From Caballeronia sp. SL2Y3 (GTDB taxonomy: Bacteria > Pseudomonadota > Gammaproteobacteria > Burkholderiales > Burkholderiaceae): a DNA stretch of 64,000 nucleotides. How positions within the stretch are numbered: the first letter of the stretch is position 1; each line of letters begins with the position of its first letter. The stretch is taken from NCBI RefSeq assembly GCF_022879575.1, contig NZ_CP084261.1, positions 1,162,495-1,226,494 on the forward strand. The letters are read 5' to 3'. The notes under the pieces were generated by a model. It made no database searches and was not told the origin of the DNA. It saw only the letters and a list, made by a program, of their open reading frames with translations. Shown in pieces: positions 52,048-60,086 of the stretch. The position numbers and the translations under genes were made by a program.

Positions 52048-53427
52048 TCACCGCATCGCCACGGCAGCGCACTCCGTTGCTTGCTCTTTCATTTCGACGC
52101 CGCGCAAGCCGCGCACCGACACCGCGAGCCCGCCCGCGCCCGCGCGGTTTTCGACAGTCAAGGCCGCCTGATGCCGCTGCGCCACGCGCGACGCAATGGC
52201 AAGCCCGAGTCCGCTGCCCTGCCCGTGCGTCCCCGCGCCGCGATAGAACCGGTCGCACGCGCGCTCGATCTCGTCGGGCGGAATGCCGGGGCCCGTATCC
52301 AGAACCGTCAGCGCGATGCCGTTCGACTCGCGGCGCAGCGTCACATCGACGCGTCCACCTGGCGGCGTGTGGCGGATCGCGTTATCGAGCAGATTGTTGA
52401 GCAGCACGGCGAGCGCATGCGTGTCGCCGAGAATCGCGAACGCGTCGTGCTCGCTGCGTGCATCTTCCAGTTCGAGGCCGAGGTCGATCGACTTGGCCTC
52501 GGCGATCAGCGAGAAGTCCGACACGCGCGTTTCGCATAGCATGCGCAGGCTCATCGGCGCGATGGCCGCTTCGCGTGCCGCGTCCTCGCGCGCCATGCTG
52601 AGCAACTGCTGCGCAAGATGAATCAGCCGGTTCAGTCGTCCGTCTATCTTGCCGACCGTCGCTTCGTCCACTTTCAGCGAGCCGTCGCTGATGGCGCCTT
52701 GTATCTGCAATTTGAGCGCGGTGAGCGGCGTGCGCAGTTCGTGGGCGGCATCCGCGATGAACGTGCGCTGCGCCTCCGACGCCTCGTTGAGACGCGTCAG
52801 CAGGCCGTTCAGCGCATCGACGAGCGGACGCAGTTCGACGGGCGTGCGCGCGGCGAGCGACACGGGCGCGACCGATTCCGGCGAACGCGCGGCGAGCGAC
52901 CGCGAGAGCCAGCGCACCGGCGCAAGACCGCGCGCCACGACCACGAGCACGATCACCACGATGACCGGTATCAAGAGCGCGAGCGGCCAGATGGTGCGCA
53001 GCGCGAGCGAAATGGCCATGTCCTCGCGCACGAAGTACGGCTGCGCCACCTGCACGAAGCGATCCGGCAAGGTCATGCCGAACGCACGCCAGCGGTAGCC
53101 TTCGCGCTCGGCGGACTGAAAGCCGTCGCCGAAGCGCGGCAGCGCGGGTTCATGCGGCGAGTGATAGATGAGCCGCCCGGTCTTGTCCCAGATGTCGATG
53201 ACCAGCCGGTCGTCGGCGATGCCTACGAGGTCGTGGCTGCGTCCTTCCGCGACATCGGCGGCGGTGATGTTGCCCGGCAGCGAGACGGCAACGGTGCGCA
53301 GCTCGTAGTCGAAGAGTTCGCCCGCCTCCAGCTGCGCCATGTGGAAGATGCCGTAGCCTGCGAGCAGACACGCCGCGGCGAGTCCGCAGATGAGCCAGCC
53401 GAGCAGCCAGCGCCGGATGGAGTTCAT
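52048..53427 (-). CDS. sensor histidine kinase, QseC/PmrB-like
   Basis: A 459-residue membrane kinase. TM1 spans about 8-28 (LLGWLICGLAAACLLAGYGIF). A periplasmic sensor of about 115 residues follows (about 30-145), then TM2 at about 148-168 (LLIPVIVVIVLVVVARGLAP) and HAMP. HisKA is FIADAAHELRTPLTALKLQIQ, with the phospho-acceptor in AAHELRTPL. The ATPase has NNLLDNAIRHTPPGG, DTGPGI and GSGLGLAIASRV. The ATG at 53427 overlaps the regulator stop (ATGA). QseC-type kinases sense host hormones or metals; the ligand here is not known. Confidence 0.9.
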   Translation of the reverse strand: MNSIRRWLLGWLICGLAAACLLAGYGIFHMAQLEAGELFDYELRTVAVSLPGNITAADVAEGRSHDLVGIADDRLVIDIWDKTGRLIYHSPHEPALPRFGDGFQSAEREGYRWRAFGMTLPDRFVQVAQPYFVREDMAISLALRTIWPLALLIPVIVVIVLVVVARGLAPVRWLSRSLAARSPESVAPVSLAARTPVELRPLVDALNGLLTRLNEASEAQRTFIADAAHELRTPLTALKLQIQGAISDGSLKVDEATVGKIDGRLNRLIHLAQQLLSMAREDAAREAAIAPMSLRMLCETRVSDFSLIAEAKSIDLGLELEDARSEHDAFAILGDTHALAVLLNNLLDNAIRHTPPGGRVDVTLRRESNGIALTVLDTGPGIPPDEIERACDRFYRGAGTHGQGSGLGLAIASRVAQRHQAALTVENRAGAGGLAVSVRGLRGVEMKEQATECAAVAMR

Positions 53428-54086
53428 CCGATCCTCTTCAGCCGATAACCCACGCCGCGCACGGTCACGATCTGCTCGGCGCCGATCTTGCGCCGCAGGC
53501 TATGCACGTGGACTTCGATTGCGTTGCTGCCCACTTCCTCGCCCCATCCATAGAGTTTCTCTTCCAGCTCCGAGCGGCGGAACACACGCGACGGCTCCTC
53601 GATCAACGCCTGAAGCAGCGCGAATTCGCGCGGCACGAGATTCAGCGCGACGCCGTCCTTAGAGGCTTCGTGCGCGGCCGGATCGAGCGACAAGTCGCCG
53701 TGCGCGTAGACGAGCTGCGTATGACCCGTGCGGCGGCGCAGCAGCGCGCGCACGCGGGCGGCGAGTTCATCGAGATCGAAGGGCTTGAGCAGATAGTCGT
53801 CCGCGCCGGCGTCGAGGCCGCGGATGCGGTCGTCCACCGCGTCGCGCGCCGTGAGAATCATGACGGGCGCATGGCCGCCGTTCTTGCGGTAGACGCCGAG
53901 CACATCGAGGCCGTCGCGCTTCGGCAAGGTGAGATCCAGCAACACGAGGTCGTAGACGTCATTGCCGAGCGACAATTCGGCCGCGCGGCCATCCTGCGCC
54001 CAATCCACGGTGTAGCTGGAGCGGCGCAACGCGGCCAGCACCGTCTCGGCGATCATTTCGTCGTCCTCTACCAAAAGCAGGCGCAT
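53424..54086 (-). CDS. OmpR-type response regulator, QseB/PmrA-like
   Basis: A 220-residue regulator. The receiver has D8/D9 (LLVEDDEM) and phospho-acceptor D51 (LVLLDLTLPKRDG). The winged-helix output domain has REFALLQALIEEPSRVFRRSELEEKLYGWGEEVGSNAIEVHVHSLRRKIG. The ATG at 54086 is chosen because the receiver begins there. Two PmrA/QseB-type boxes lie 47-95 bp upstream, so autoregulation is likely. It is coupled to its kinase by a 4-bp overlap. Confidence 0.93.
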   Translation of the reverse strand: MRLLLVEDDEMIAETVLAALRRSSYTVDWAQDGRAAELSLGNDVYDLVLLDLTLPKRDGLDVLGVYRKNGGHAPVMILTARDAVDDRIRGLDAGADDYLLKPFDLDELAARVRALLRRRTGHTQLVYAHGDLSLDPAAHEASKDGVALNLVPREFALLQALIEEPSRVFRRSELEEKLYGWGEEVGSNAIEVHVHSLRRKIGAEQIVTVRGVGYRLKRIG

Positions 54087-54132
54087 GCCCTTCCCCAAGC
54101 TTTGACGTGGCGGCCATTCTCCTTGCGTCTTG

Positions 54133-54149
54133 CTTAAGCGCCACTTAAC
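54133..54149 (+). promoter_or_regulatory. PmrA/QseB-type box 1
   Basis: CTTAAG-N5-CTTAAC matches the known CTTAA-N6-CTTAA pattern of PmrA/QseB-type regulators. It lies 47 bp upstream of the response-regulator ATG. Confidence 0.7.
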
Positions 54150-54164
54150 GCCCGGCACGCCGAG

Positions 54165-54181
54165 CTTAAGCATCGCATAAG
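54165..54181 (-). promoter_or_regulatory. PmrA/QseB-type box 2
   Basis: On the minus strand this reads CTTATG-N5-CTTAAG, a near match to the box pattern and oriented with the gene. It starts 32 bp (three turns) from box 1. Confidence 0.6.
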
Positions 54182-54194
54182 CAACCAGCCCGCA

Positions 54195-54493
54195 CTATAC
54201 CGCCAGGCGCGCCGCAGACCGCGCGCGCATGCGGTGCTGGTCGCGCTGATACGCGTCGACGACGCATCGGACGACGCATCGCGAGGCTCGCATTCGACGC
54301 TGCGGACAGACCGTGCGCGGCCCTTCTCCATCAAGACGATGCGCATGGCTGGCTCGTCCCGCCGCATCTCGAACTGCATTCCGCCGAAAGCCGTCGTTGC
54401 CGCGCGCTTTCGTCGAGAAGTCCACGCGGTCGGGCGTGACTCGGAACTCGCCCGGTCCGGTTCGAGCCCGGCTCATGGCCGGGCTCTTTTTTT
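54195..54493 (+). other. possible orphan transcript ending in a strong terminator
   Basis: A rightward terminator at 54464-54493 has no clear gene before it. Open frames in 54234-54460 lack a ribosome-binding site and match nothing I know. This stretch could be a small RNA, a leaderless small gene, or decayed coding DNA. Confidence 0.3.
54464..54493 (+). terminator. strong rho-independent terminator
   Basis: GAGCCCGGC pairs perfectly with GCCGGGCTC around TCATG and is followed by seven T. Confidence 0.85.
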
Positions 54494-54521
54494 GCCCGGC
54501 GGGCGCTCGGGCCGGCGTTAA

Positions 54522-54539
54522 GGTGAGGGTTTTCGGGAA
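54522..54539 (+). repeat. dispersed origin-type 18-bp repeat, copy G
   Basis: GGTGAGGGTTTTCGGGAA, one base from the consensus, 28 bp after the terminator T-run. Confidence 0.75.
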
Positions 54540-54584
54540 TAAGGTGGAAGAACCGCCTGTCGGCGGGCTTCTGCGCGTGGCTCA

Positions 54585-54602
54585 GGTGAGGGTTTTCGGG
54601 AG
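54585..54602 (+). repeat. dispersed origin-type 18-bp repeat, copy H
   Basis: GGTGAGGGTTTTCGGGAG, a perfect match, starting 63 bp after the start of copy G and in the same direction. Confidence 0.8.
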
Positions 54603-54634
54603 CAGCCTGCTCCCTTGTTTCCGACTGCGGCGCA

Positions 54635-55159
54635 TTAGAACTTCACGCGAAGCTGAAACCCGATCGTGAACGGAAGATCGCTGGACGGAATCGGCGGGAT
54701 CAGGATGAAGTTCGCGCCGACGCGCTTGTAAGCCACCATCACCAGCGGCGCGGCCACGGGGCCGACCATGTGATCGTGCCCGATGCCCCAGCGGCCGTAG
54801 TCGTAGCCCGAGATCAGACCGCCCATCGCGGCGAGCCGTACGAAGCCCCAATGGAGAAATTCGGGCGCCCAGACGCCGCCGCCATAAAACGACGGTTTCG
54901 ACAGCGAGTTGCGGAAATAGCCGCCGGTCACGGCCCATTGCGGCGCGAGCCAACATTCCGCGCCGATTCCCGGATTGAATTGCTCGAAGTGCTTGTCCGG
55001 ATGGAAGTGATGCGAGCCGATCATGGCGTCGATCCATAGTCCGTCGTCGCACCATGCGGCTTGCGCGGGCGTGGAAGAGACGGCGGCTGACACGATCAGC
55101 AGGATGACAGCAAGCCATCGAAAGCGAAGCGGGTAAAAGCGGTGCCGCCAGAAGCGCAT
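54635..55159 (-). CDS. outer-membrane beta-barrel protein, hypothetical
   Basis: A 174-residue exported protein. The signal peptide (hydrophobic LAVILLIVSAAVSSTPAQA) ends at AQA. The mature 140 residues have alternating short beta strands and end in a C-terminal aromatic residue (GFQLRVKF), the usual outer-membrane barrel signature. Motifs include GSHHFHPDKHFEQFNPGIG and NSLSKPSFYGGGVW. I cannot name the family; a lipid-A-modifying barrel is possible by size but not shown. It is near the QseBC/PmrAB-like genes, which often control envelope genes. Confidence 0.75.
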   Translation of the reverse strand: MRFWRHRFYPLRFRWLAVILLIVSAAVSSTPAQAAWCDDGLWIDAMIGSHHFHPDKHFEQFNPGIGAECWLAPQWAVTGGYFRNSLSKPSFYGGGVWAPEFLHWGFVRLAAMGGLISGYDYGRWGIGHDHMVGPVAAPLVMVAYKRVGANFILIPPIPSSDLPFTIGFQLRVKF

Positions 55160-55329
55160 GTTTTATCCGCCATCGCACGTGGCCATGGCGCCTTTTTTGA
55201 GATGAGAATCGACGCGAACTCTACCTGAATCGCGTAATTTTCGTTTGCGCGGACGAAATCGGCGTGACGGCCGTTGTATTTCTAATTGTCGTCTGCCTGA
55301 TTGTTCATTCTTTCTGGAGTCAGTCCGTG

Positions 55330-55959
55330 ATGAAGGCTGCGAGGCACTATCTGGAATTGGTCTGCTCGGTCGCATTGTTATGCGGATGTACGGCCTTGGA
55401 TGTCGTGACGCACCACGTTTCGGGGAACGAAGCCAGCGTGCCGGCCGGGCAGTACGAACTCGACGCGCATCACTGGAATGTGAGCTTCGACGTCGATCAC
55501 TTTGATTATTCGCGATTCGTCATCCGCTTCGACAAGGTATCGGCGCGCCTTGACTGGAACGCCAGCGGAATGGCGGCGAGCCGGGTTCAGGTGACCATCG
55601 ACGCGTCGAGCGTCGACACGAACGTGCCCCTCCTCGACCGGATGGTGAAAGGGCCCGACATGTTCGACGCAGCGCGGTATCCGAACATCGCTTTTCAGAG
55701 CACGGCATTCGAGCGTACGGGCGATGACACCGGCACACTCACCGGCGACCTGACGATTCGCGGCGTGACACGCCCGGTCAAGCTAAACGTCACGTTCAAC
55801 GGCCACGCGGTGAACCCGCTGACGAAACAGGAAACGCTCGGCTTTTCCGCCGACGGGCATTTCAGCCGCGCGGCGTTCGGCCTGACGACATGGTTCCCCG
55901 CCGTCGGCGACGATGTGCACGTCGCCATTCAAGCGGAGTTCGGAAAGCTGAAGGAATAG
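55330..55959 (+). CDS. YceI family lipoprotein
   Basis: A 209-residue YceI-family protein, a lipocalin-like barrel that binds isoprenoid or fatty-acid chains in the periplasm. The signal peptide ends in a lipobox LLCGC (Cys about 20), with a Cys at -3 of the lipobox that is unusual. Family blocks are QYELDAHHWNVSFDVDHFDYSRF, LLDRMVKGPDMFDAARYPNIAFQS and LTIRGVTRPVKLNVTFNG. The ATG at 55330 has GGAG about ten bases upstream; an earlier ATG adds an unlikely second hydrophobic segment. It converges on tdh. Confidence 0.9.
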   Translation: MKAARHYLELVCSVALLCGCTALDVVTHHVSGNEASVPAGQYELDAHHWNVSFDVDHFDYSRFVIRFDKVSARLDWNASGMAASRVQVTIDASSVDTNVPLLDRMVKGPDMFDAARYPNIAFQSTAFERTGDDTGTLTGDLTIRGVTRPVKLNVTFNGHAVNPLTKQETLGFSADGHFSRAAFGLTTWFPAVGDDVHVAIQAEFGKLKE

Positions 55960-55966
55960 CTCCGGG

Positions 55967-56998
55967 TCAGGCCGCAGTCCAGTCGAGCACGACTTTGCCG
56001 CTGTTGCCGGAGAGCATCGTCGCGAACGCCTGCTCGTAATCGTCGACGGCGAATGTGTGCGTGAGGATCGGCGAAAGATCGAGTCCGCTCTGCAGCATCG
56101 CCACCATCTTGTACCAGGTCTCGAACATCTCGCGGCCATAGATGCCTTTGATCTCCAGCCCCTTGAAGATGACCTGATTCCAGTCGATGGCCGTTTTTGC
56201 GGGCGGAATGCCGAGCAGCGCAATCTTGCCGCCATGATTCATCGCTTCGAGCATGCCGGTGAAGGCGCTCGGCACGCCGGACATTTCTAGACCGATATCG
56301 AATCCCTCGGTCATGCCGAGCTCGCGCATGATATCGCGCAAATCCTCACGTGCGACGTTGACGGTGCGTGTCGCGCCCATCTTGCGCGCGAGTTCGAGCC
56401 GATAGTCGTTGACATCGGTGATCACGACGTTGCGCGCGCCGACGTGCCGGGCGATGGCAGCCGCCATCACGCCGATCGGGCCCGCGCCGGTGATGAGCAC
56501 GTCTTCGCCGACAAGGTTGAACGACAGGGCGGTATGCGTGGCGTTGCCGAACGGGTCGAAGATTGCGGCGAGGTCGTCGGAAATGCCGGCGGGAATCTTG
56601 AACGCGTTAAACGCCGGAATCACGAGATACTCGGCGAAAGCGCCCTCGCGATTCACGCCCACGCCGACGGTGTTACGGCACAAGTGGCGTCGTCCCGCGC
56701 GGCAGTTGCGGCAGAAGCCGCATGTGATGTGACCTTCGCCCGACACCCGATCGCCGATTGCGAAGCCGCGCACTTCCTGTCCCATCTCGACGATCTCGCC
56801 GACGTACTCGTGGCCAACGTGCATCGGCACCGGTATGGTCTTCTGCGCCCAGTCGTCCCACTTCCAGATATGGATGTCCGTACCGCAGATCGCAGTTTTG
56901 CGAATACGAATGAGGACGTCGTTGTGACCGACCTCCGGACGCTTCACGCGTGTCAACGTGAGGCCGGGCGCGCGTTCGAGTTTGGCTAGAGCTTTCAT
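55967..56998 (-). CDS. tdh: L-threonine 3-dehydrogenase
   Basis: Tdh oxidises L-threonine to 2-amino-3-ketobutyrate with NAD+. The 343-residue zinc MDR enzyme has catalytic-zinc Cys in ICGTDIHIW and [12 protein letters not shown]. The structural-zinc cysteines are in [17 protein letters not shown], and the NAD loop is [16 protein letters not shown]. The ATG at 56998 matches the family N-terminus [13 protein letters not shown]. It follows kbl by 63 bp on the same strand, and that gap contains the parS-like palindrome at 57028. kbl-tdh is the standard threonine-degradation pair. Confidence 0.96.
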   Translation of the reverse strand: MKALAKLERAPGLTLTRVKRPEVGHNDVLIRIRKTAICGTDIHIWKWDDWAQKTIPVPMHVGHEYVGEIVEMGQEVRGFAIGDRVSGEGHITCGFCRNCRAGRRHLCRNTVGVGVNREGAFAEYLVIPAFNAFKIPAGISDDLAAIFDPFGNATHTALSFNLVGEDVLITGAGPIGVMAAAIARHVGARNVVITDVNDYRLELARKMGATRTVNVAREDLRDIMRELGMTEGFDIGLEMSGVPSAFTGMLEAMNHGGKIALLGIPPAKTAIDWNQVIFKGLEIKGIYGREMFETWYKMVAMLQSGLDLSPILTHTFAVDDYEQAFATMLSGNSGKVVLDWTAA

Positions 56999-57027
56999 GT
57001 GACGTTGGTCGTTGGGGTTCGTCGTTG

Positions 57028-57043
57028 CTTTATGCGCATAAAG
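57028..57043. other. parS-like palindrome 1
   Basis: CTTTATGCGCATAAAG is a perfect 16-bp palindrome in the kbl-tdh gap. Its 14-bp core TTTATGCGCATAAA equals the core of the Burkholderia chromosome 2 centromere site as I remember it (outer bases G and C there). It lies 5.7 kb from the iteron array. Confidence 0.7.
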
Positions 57044-57061
57044 TTGGCCGAGGGACACCGC

Positions 57062-58264
57062 TCACCGGATGACGCCAAGCGAGCGTCCCACACGAGCGAA
57101 AGCCTCCACCGCGCGATCGATCTGCTCCGGCGTATGCGCCGCGCTCATCTGCGTGCGAATGCGTGCACGTCCCCTTGGAACCACCGGATACGAGAAGCCG
57201 ATCACGTACACCCCTTCGTCGAGCAGGGCATCGGCCATTCGGGACGCGAGTTGCGCATCACCGAGCATGACCGGAATGATCGGATGCTCGCCCGCGACGA
57301 GATCGAAGCCGAAAGAAGACATAGCGTGACGGAACCGGGCACCGTTCTCGCGCACCCGCGAGCGCAGCGCCGCACCTTCATCGCTGTCGAGCAATCTCAA
57401 CACTTCCAGCGACGCTGCCGCGATGCTGGGCGCGAGCGTGTTGGAGAACAGATACGGGCGGCTCCGCTGGCGCAGCAGTTCGACAATCTCCTTGTGAGCC
57501 GCGACGTAACCGCCGGAAGCGCCCCCGAGCGCCTTTCCGAGCGTGCCGGTGATGATGTCCACGCGGTCCAGCACACCGCAGTGCTCGGGCGTGCCACGTC
57601 CTTTTTCGCCGATGAATCCGACCGCGTGCGAATCATCCACCATCACGAGCGCGCCGTAACGGTCGGCCAGATCGCAGATACCGGCGAGATTCGCGATGAT
57701 GCCGTCCATCGAGAACACGCCGTCAGTGGCGATCAGTTTGAAGCGCGCGCCGGCGGCGTCCGCTTCCTTCAGACGCGCTTCGAGATCCGCCAGATCGTTG
57801 TTCTTGTAGCGCAGACGTCGCGCTTTCGAGAGCCGCACGCCGTCGATGATGCTGGCGTGATTCAGTTCGTCGCTGATGATGGCGTCCTCTTCGCTTAAGA
57901 GTGTTTCGAACAGTCCGCCGTTGGCATCGAAGCAACTTGAATAAAGAATTGCATCGTCAGTCTGAAGAAACTGCGCAATGGCGCCTTCCAGCGACCTGTG
58001 CACAGTCTGCGTGCCGCAGATGAAGCGCACCGACGCCATGCCGAAACCGTCGGCGTCGAGTCCCGCTTTGGCGGCTTGGATCAGACGCGGATCATCCGCC
58101 AATCCGAGGTAATTGTTCGCGCAAAAATTCAGCACGTCGCGCCCGTCCGCGAGCCGAATCTCCGGCGACTGCGGACTCGCAATGACGCGCTCGTTCTTAT
58201 AGAACCCAGCCGCGCGAATATCGTCGATGACGTCGCGCAGGTGGGACAGATATCGGTCTCTCAT
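57062..58264 (-). CDS. kbl: 2-amino-3-ketobutyrate CoA ligase
   Basis: Kbl splits 2-amino-3-ketobutyrate with CoA into glycine and acetyl-CoA. The 400-residue PLP enzyme is an alpha-oxoamine synthase. It has [14 protein letters not shown], the PLP-ring contact [33 protein letters not shown] and the Schiff-base lysine in [17 protein letters not shown]. The ATG at 58264 has GGAAGA five bases upstream; an ATG six codons earlier is possible. It is first gene of the kbl-tdh pair and is divergent from an XRE-cupin regulator that may control it. Confidence 0.96.
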   Translation of the reverse strand: MRDRYLSHLRDVIDDIRAAGFYKNERVIASPQSPEIRLADGRDVLNFCANNYLGLADDPRLIQAAKAGLDADGFGMASVRFICGTQTVHRSLEGAIAQFLQTDDAILYSSCFDANGGLFETLLSEEDAIISDELNHASIIDGVRLSKARRLRYKNNDLADLEARLKEADAAGARFKLIATDGVFSMDGIIANLAGICDLADRYGALVMVDDSHAVGFIGEKGRGTPEHCGVLDRVDIITGTLGKALGGASGGYVAAHKEIVELLRQRSRPYLFSNTLAPSIAAASLEVLRLLDSDEGAALRSRVRENGARFRHAMSSFGFDLVAGEHPIIPVMLGDAQLASRMADALLDEGVYVIGFSYPVVPRGRARIRTQMSAAHTPEQIDRAVEAFARVGRSLGVIR

Positions 58265-58338
58265 GGCGTCTTCCGGTTGCATCCGCGTGCGCACGCGGCC
58301 TGTTAGCCCTGTTATAGTCGAACCATCGCATTGGACAC

Positions 58339-58354
58339 GTTCGATATTTCGAAC
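58339..58354. promoter_or_regulatory. palindrome between kbl and the XRE-cupin gene
   Basis: GTTCGATATTTCGAAC has perfect 6-bp arms GTTCGA/TCGAAC. It lies between divergent genes, 43 bp before the regulator ATG, and is a likely XRE operator. Confidence 0.6.
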
Positions 58355-58396
58355 GGATTTCCAATATGGAGAACACTCTAAGGGAACAACAGCGTC

Positions 58397-58999
58397 ATGG
58401 CAAGTTCGCGTTCAGAACCGATAGTCGCGGAATCGGCAGCGGCCGGGTCTGTGCCGCCACGCGTCGGCGAGCAGATTCAACGACTGCGCAACGAAAGAAA
58501 GCTGACGCTCGACGATCTGTCCCGAGCGGCGGGCGTATCCAAGTCGATGCTGTCCGAGATCGAGCGGGACAAAGCGAATCCGACTATTGCAGTGGCGTGG
58601 CGGCTCACGAACGCGCTTGGCATCAGCCTGGACCAGTTGTTCGCGCAACAACGTCCGGCCGAAGCAATCCGCGTCGCGAGCCCGCACGATATACCGACCT
58701 TGAGCGGCGACAACGGTGGATATCAACTACGCGTATGGGGGCCGATAGAACTTGCGGGAAAGTTCGAGTGGTATGAACTCACGTTGCAGGCCGGCGCGGC
58801 GCTCCGTTCCAACGCTCACGAGCCAGGCACGCGCGAGCATTTGACGGTTCTCAACGGAACGATCGAAGTGGAAGTGGCTGCCTCGACGCGCCGTTTAAAA
58901 ACGGGCGAGACCGCGCGATATGCGGCCGATGACAGTCACGCGATTCGCAACGCAGGGCGCTCCGAAGCCAAGGCGCTGCTCGTTGTGATCCATGGTTGA
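58397..58999 (+). CDS. XRE-cupin transcriptional regulator
   Basis: A 200-residue regulator. The N-terminal XRE helix-turn-helix ([56 protein letters not shown]) is followed by a C-terminal cupin (about 115-200; [41 protein letters not shown]). The cupin probably binds a small ligand such as an amino acid. Divergent position suggests control of kbl-tdh, with the palindrome at 58339 as operator. Confidence 0.92.
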   Translation: MASSRSEPIVAESAAAGSVPPRVGEQIQRLRNERKLTLDDLSRAAGVSKSMLSEIERDKANPTIAVAWRLTNALGISLDQLFAQQRPAEAIRVASPHDIPTLSGDNGGYQLRVWGPIELAGKFEWYELTLQAGAALRSNAHEPGTREHLTVLNGTIEVEVAASTRRLKTGETARYAADDSHAIRNAGRSEAKALLVVIHG

Positions 59000-59020
59000 C
59001 GCAGCGGAAGGGCCCCGCAG

Positions 59021-59040
59021 AACTTTATGCGCATCAAGTT
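59021..59040. other. parS-like palindrome 2
   Basis: AACTTTATGCGCATCAAGTT is a 20-bp palindrome with one mismatched pair, sharing TTTATGCGCAT with palindrome 1. It lies 22 bp after the XRE gene and 3.7 kb from the iteron array. Confidence 0.6.
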
Positions 59041-59065
59041 CCGTGTGCATGACTGCTGATGCGAA

Positions 59066-59090
59066 GCGGGGCGTCCAGTGGACGCCCCGC
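59066..59090. other. perfect hairpin after the XRE gene
   Basis: GCGGGGCGTC and GACGCCCCGC pair around CAGTG. No T-run follows, so it is an imperfect terminator or mRNA-stabilising hairpin. Confidence 0.5.
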
Positions 59091-59177
59091 TAAAGTGGTC
59101 GTGCCGGCCGCGTCCGGTAATCACGGATTCTTCCGCACGCTGTCCTTCAAATCTTCGCGCACGTCACCCGCTCCTTT

Positions 59178-59309
59178 CTAGATCTTGCCGGCGACCTGTT
59201 GCATGTCACCCTTGGCTTCCTGCGTGGGATCGTCGGTAGCCTTGCCGACCACTTCGTTGATCTTCCCCTTCACTTGTTCGCCGACGCCTTTGACCTGGTC
59301 CTTATTCAT
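59178..59309 (-). CDS. CsbD family stress protein
   Basis: A 43-residue CsbD-like protein (MNKDQVKGVGEQVKGKINEV, then GKATDDPTQEAKGDMQQVAGK). It is hydrophilic and predicted disordered or helical, and the family is typically induced in general stress. The ATG at 59309 has a strong AAAGGAGAA. The role is unknown. It is divergent from the LexA-box gene across 260 bp. Confidence 0.88.
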   Translation of the reverse strand: MNKDQVKGVGEQVKGKINEVVGKATDDPTQEAKGDMQQVAGKI

Positions 59310-59525
59310 CACGTTCTCCTTTAGGTTCAGCGTGAAAACTTCGCCGTGCTCGTCGCATGCATCGCATCCATCGCGTTTCAGCCGATAGAAACCTGCTCTG
59401 AGCATGGTTCGAGGATGCGCTTTTTCAACGCCGCCTTGCAGCCGACGATGTCTGAACAAGGCGTAGGCGGAATCGCACATACACGGACACCGAACGGCGC
59501 GACGCTATTTTCATGCGCGAAGATA

Positions 59526-59541
59526 CTGTATATTTTTACAG
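59526..59541 (+). promoter_or_regulatory. LexA (SOS) box
   Basis: CTGTATATTTTTACAG matches the proteobacterial SOS box CTGT-N8-ACAG with an AT-rich centre. It lies 28 bp upstream of the ATG at 59570. Confidence 0.8.
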
Positions 59542-59569
59542 TACAAAGACCGGTGCGAGGGGTGACAAC

Positions 59570-59926
59570 ATGGAGTCAAACGGCGAACATCTGAGCAAGA
59601 AACAGTTCGAGCGGGCCGTGCGCGACCTTGAACGCATTACGCGGCAGATAGCGGCTCGCTACATCGAAAAGGGCGTACCGCTCACGTGGCGCCTCTTGCA
59701 TGCCATCGAGGCGGAGGCGGTTGCAGACCTCGGTTTCGCAGGGCGTCACGAAGCCGCGCTGCGCGAGTTGTTCGCGCGCCCCGAGAACTTCGCTTATCCC
59801 GAGACCGACGACGTTGTGGACATCGCATCGTCCGACGCTTTGCCTGCGGTATTCGGCTTCGCCGTCGACGCGTACGAGTGCGCTGCCCGGCAGGGCCGGC
59901 CGCAACTGGCGCTCGCGGGTCATTGA
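59570..59926 (+). CDS. SOS-controlled hypothetical protein
   Basis: A 118-residue soluble protein I do not recognise. It is mostly helical: an N-terminal helix (KKQFERAVRDLERITRQIAARYIEK), a middle WRLLHAIEAEAVADLGFAGRHEAALRELFARPE and an acidic loop YPETDDVVDIASSD. The ATG at 59570 is chosen because the earlier ATG at 59513 lies upstream of the LexA box. A GAGGGG box precedes it. SOS control suggests a role in DNA-damage response, perhaps linked to the nearby origin. It is 160 bp upstream of the degenerate recombinase. Confidence 0.7.
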   Translation: MESNGEHLSKKQFERAVRDLERITRQIAARYIEKGVPLTWRLLHAIEAEAVADLGFAGRHEAALRELFARPENFAYPETDDVVDIASSDALPAVFGFAVDAYECAARQGRPQLALAGH

Positions 59927-60086
59927 TTAGCGGCCTACGCATCGACGGTCAACACCGCGATAACGACTAACTTCGCCGATCAGCACATGCGGGCGCAGGC
60001 TTCGGTACAGTGGACGCTTGACGCCCGCGGCGTGAAGCCCGACTCTCTCTGCAAAGCGAACCGCGTCAAAGCGCCCTCTGAATACA

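Noticed and set aside
59513..59569. Upstream ATG at 59513 as the start of the LexA-box gene
   Set aside because: It lies before the LexA box, so a transcript from the SOS promoter would not include it; the ATG at 59570 has a GAGGGG box.
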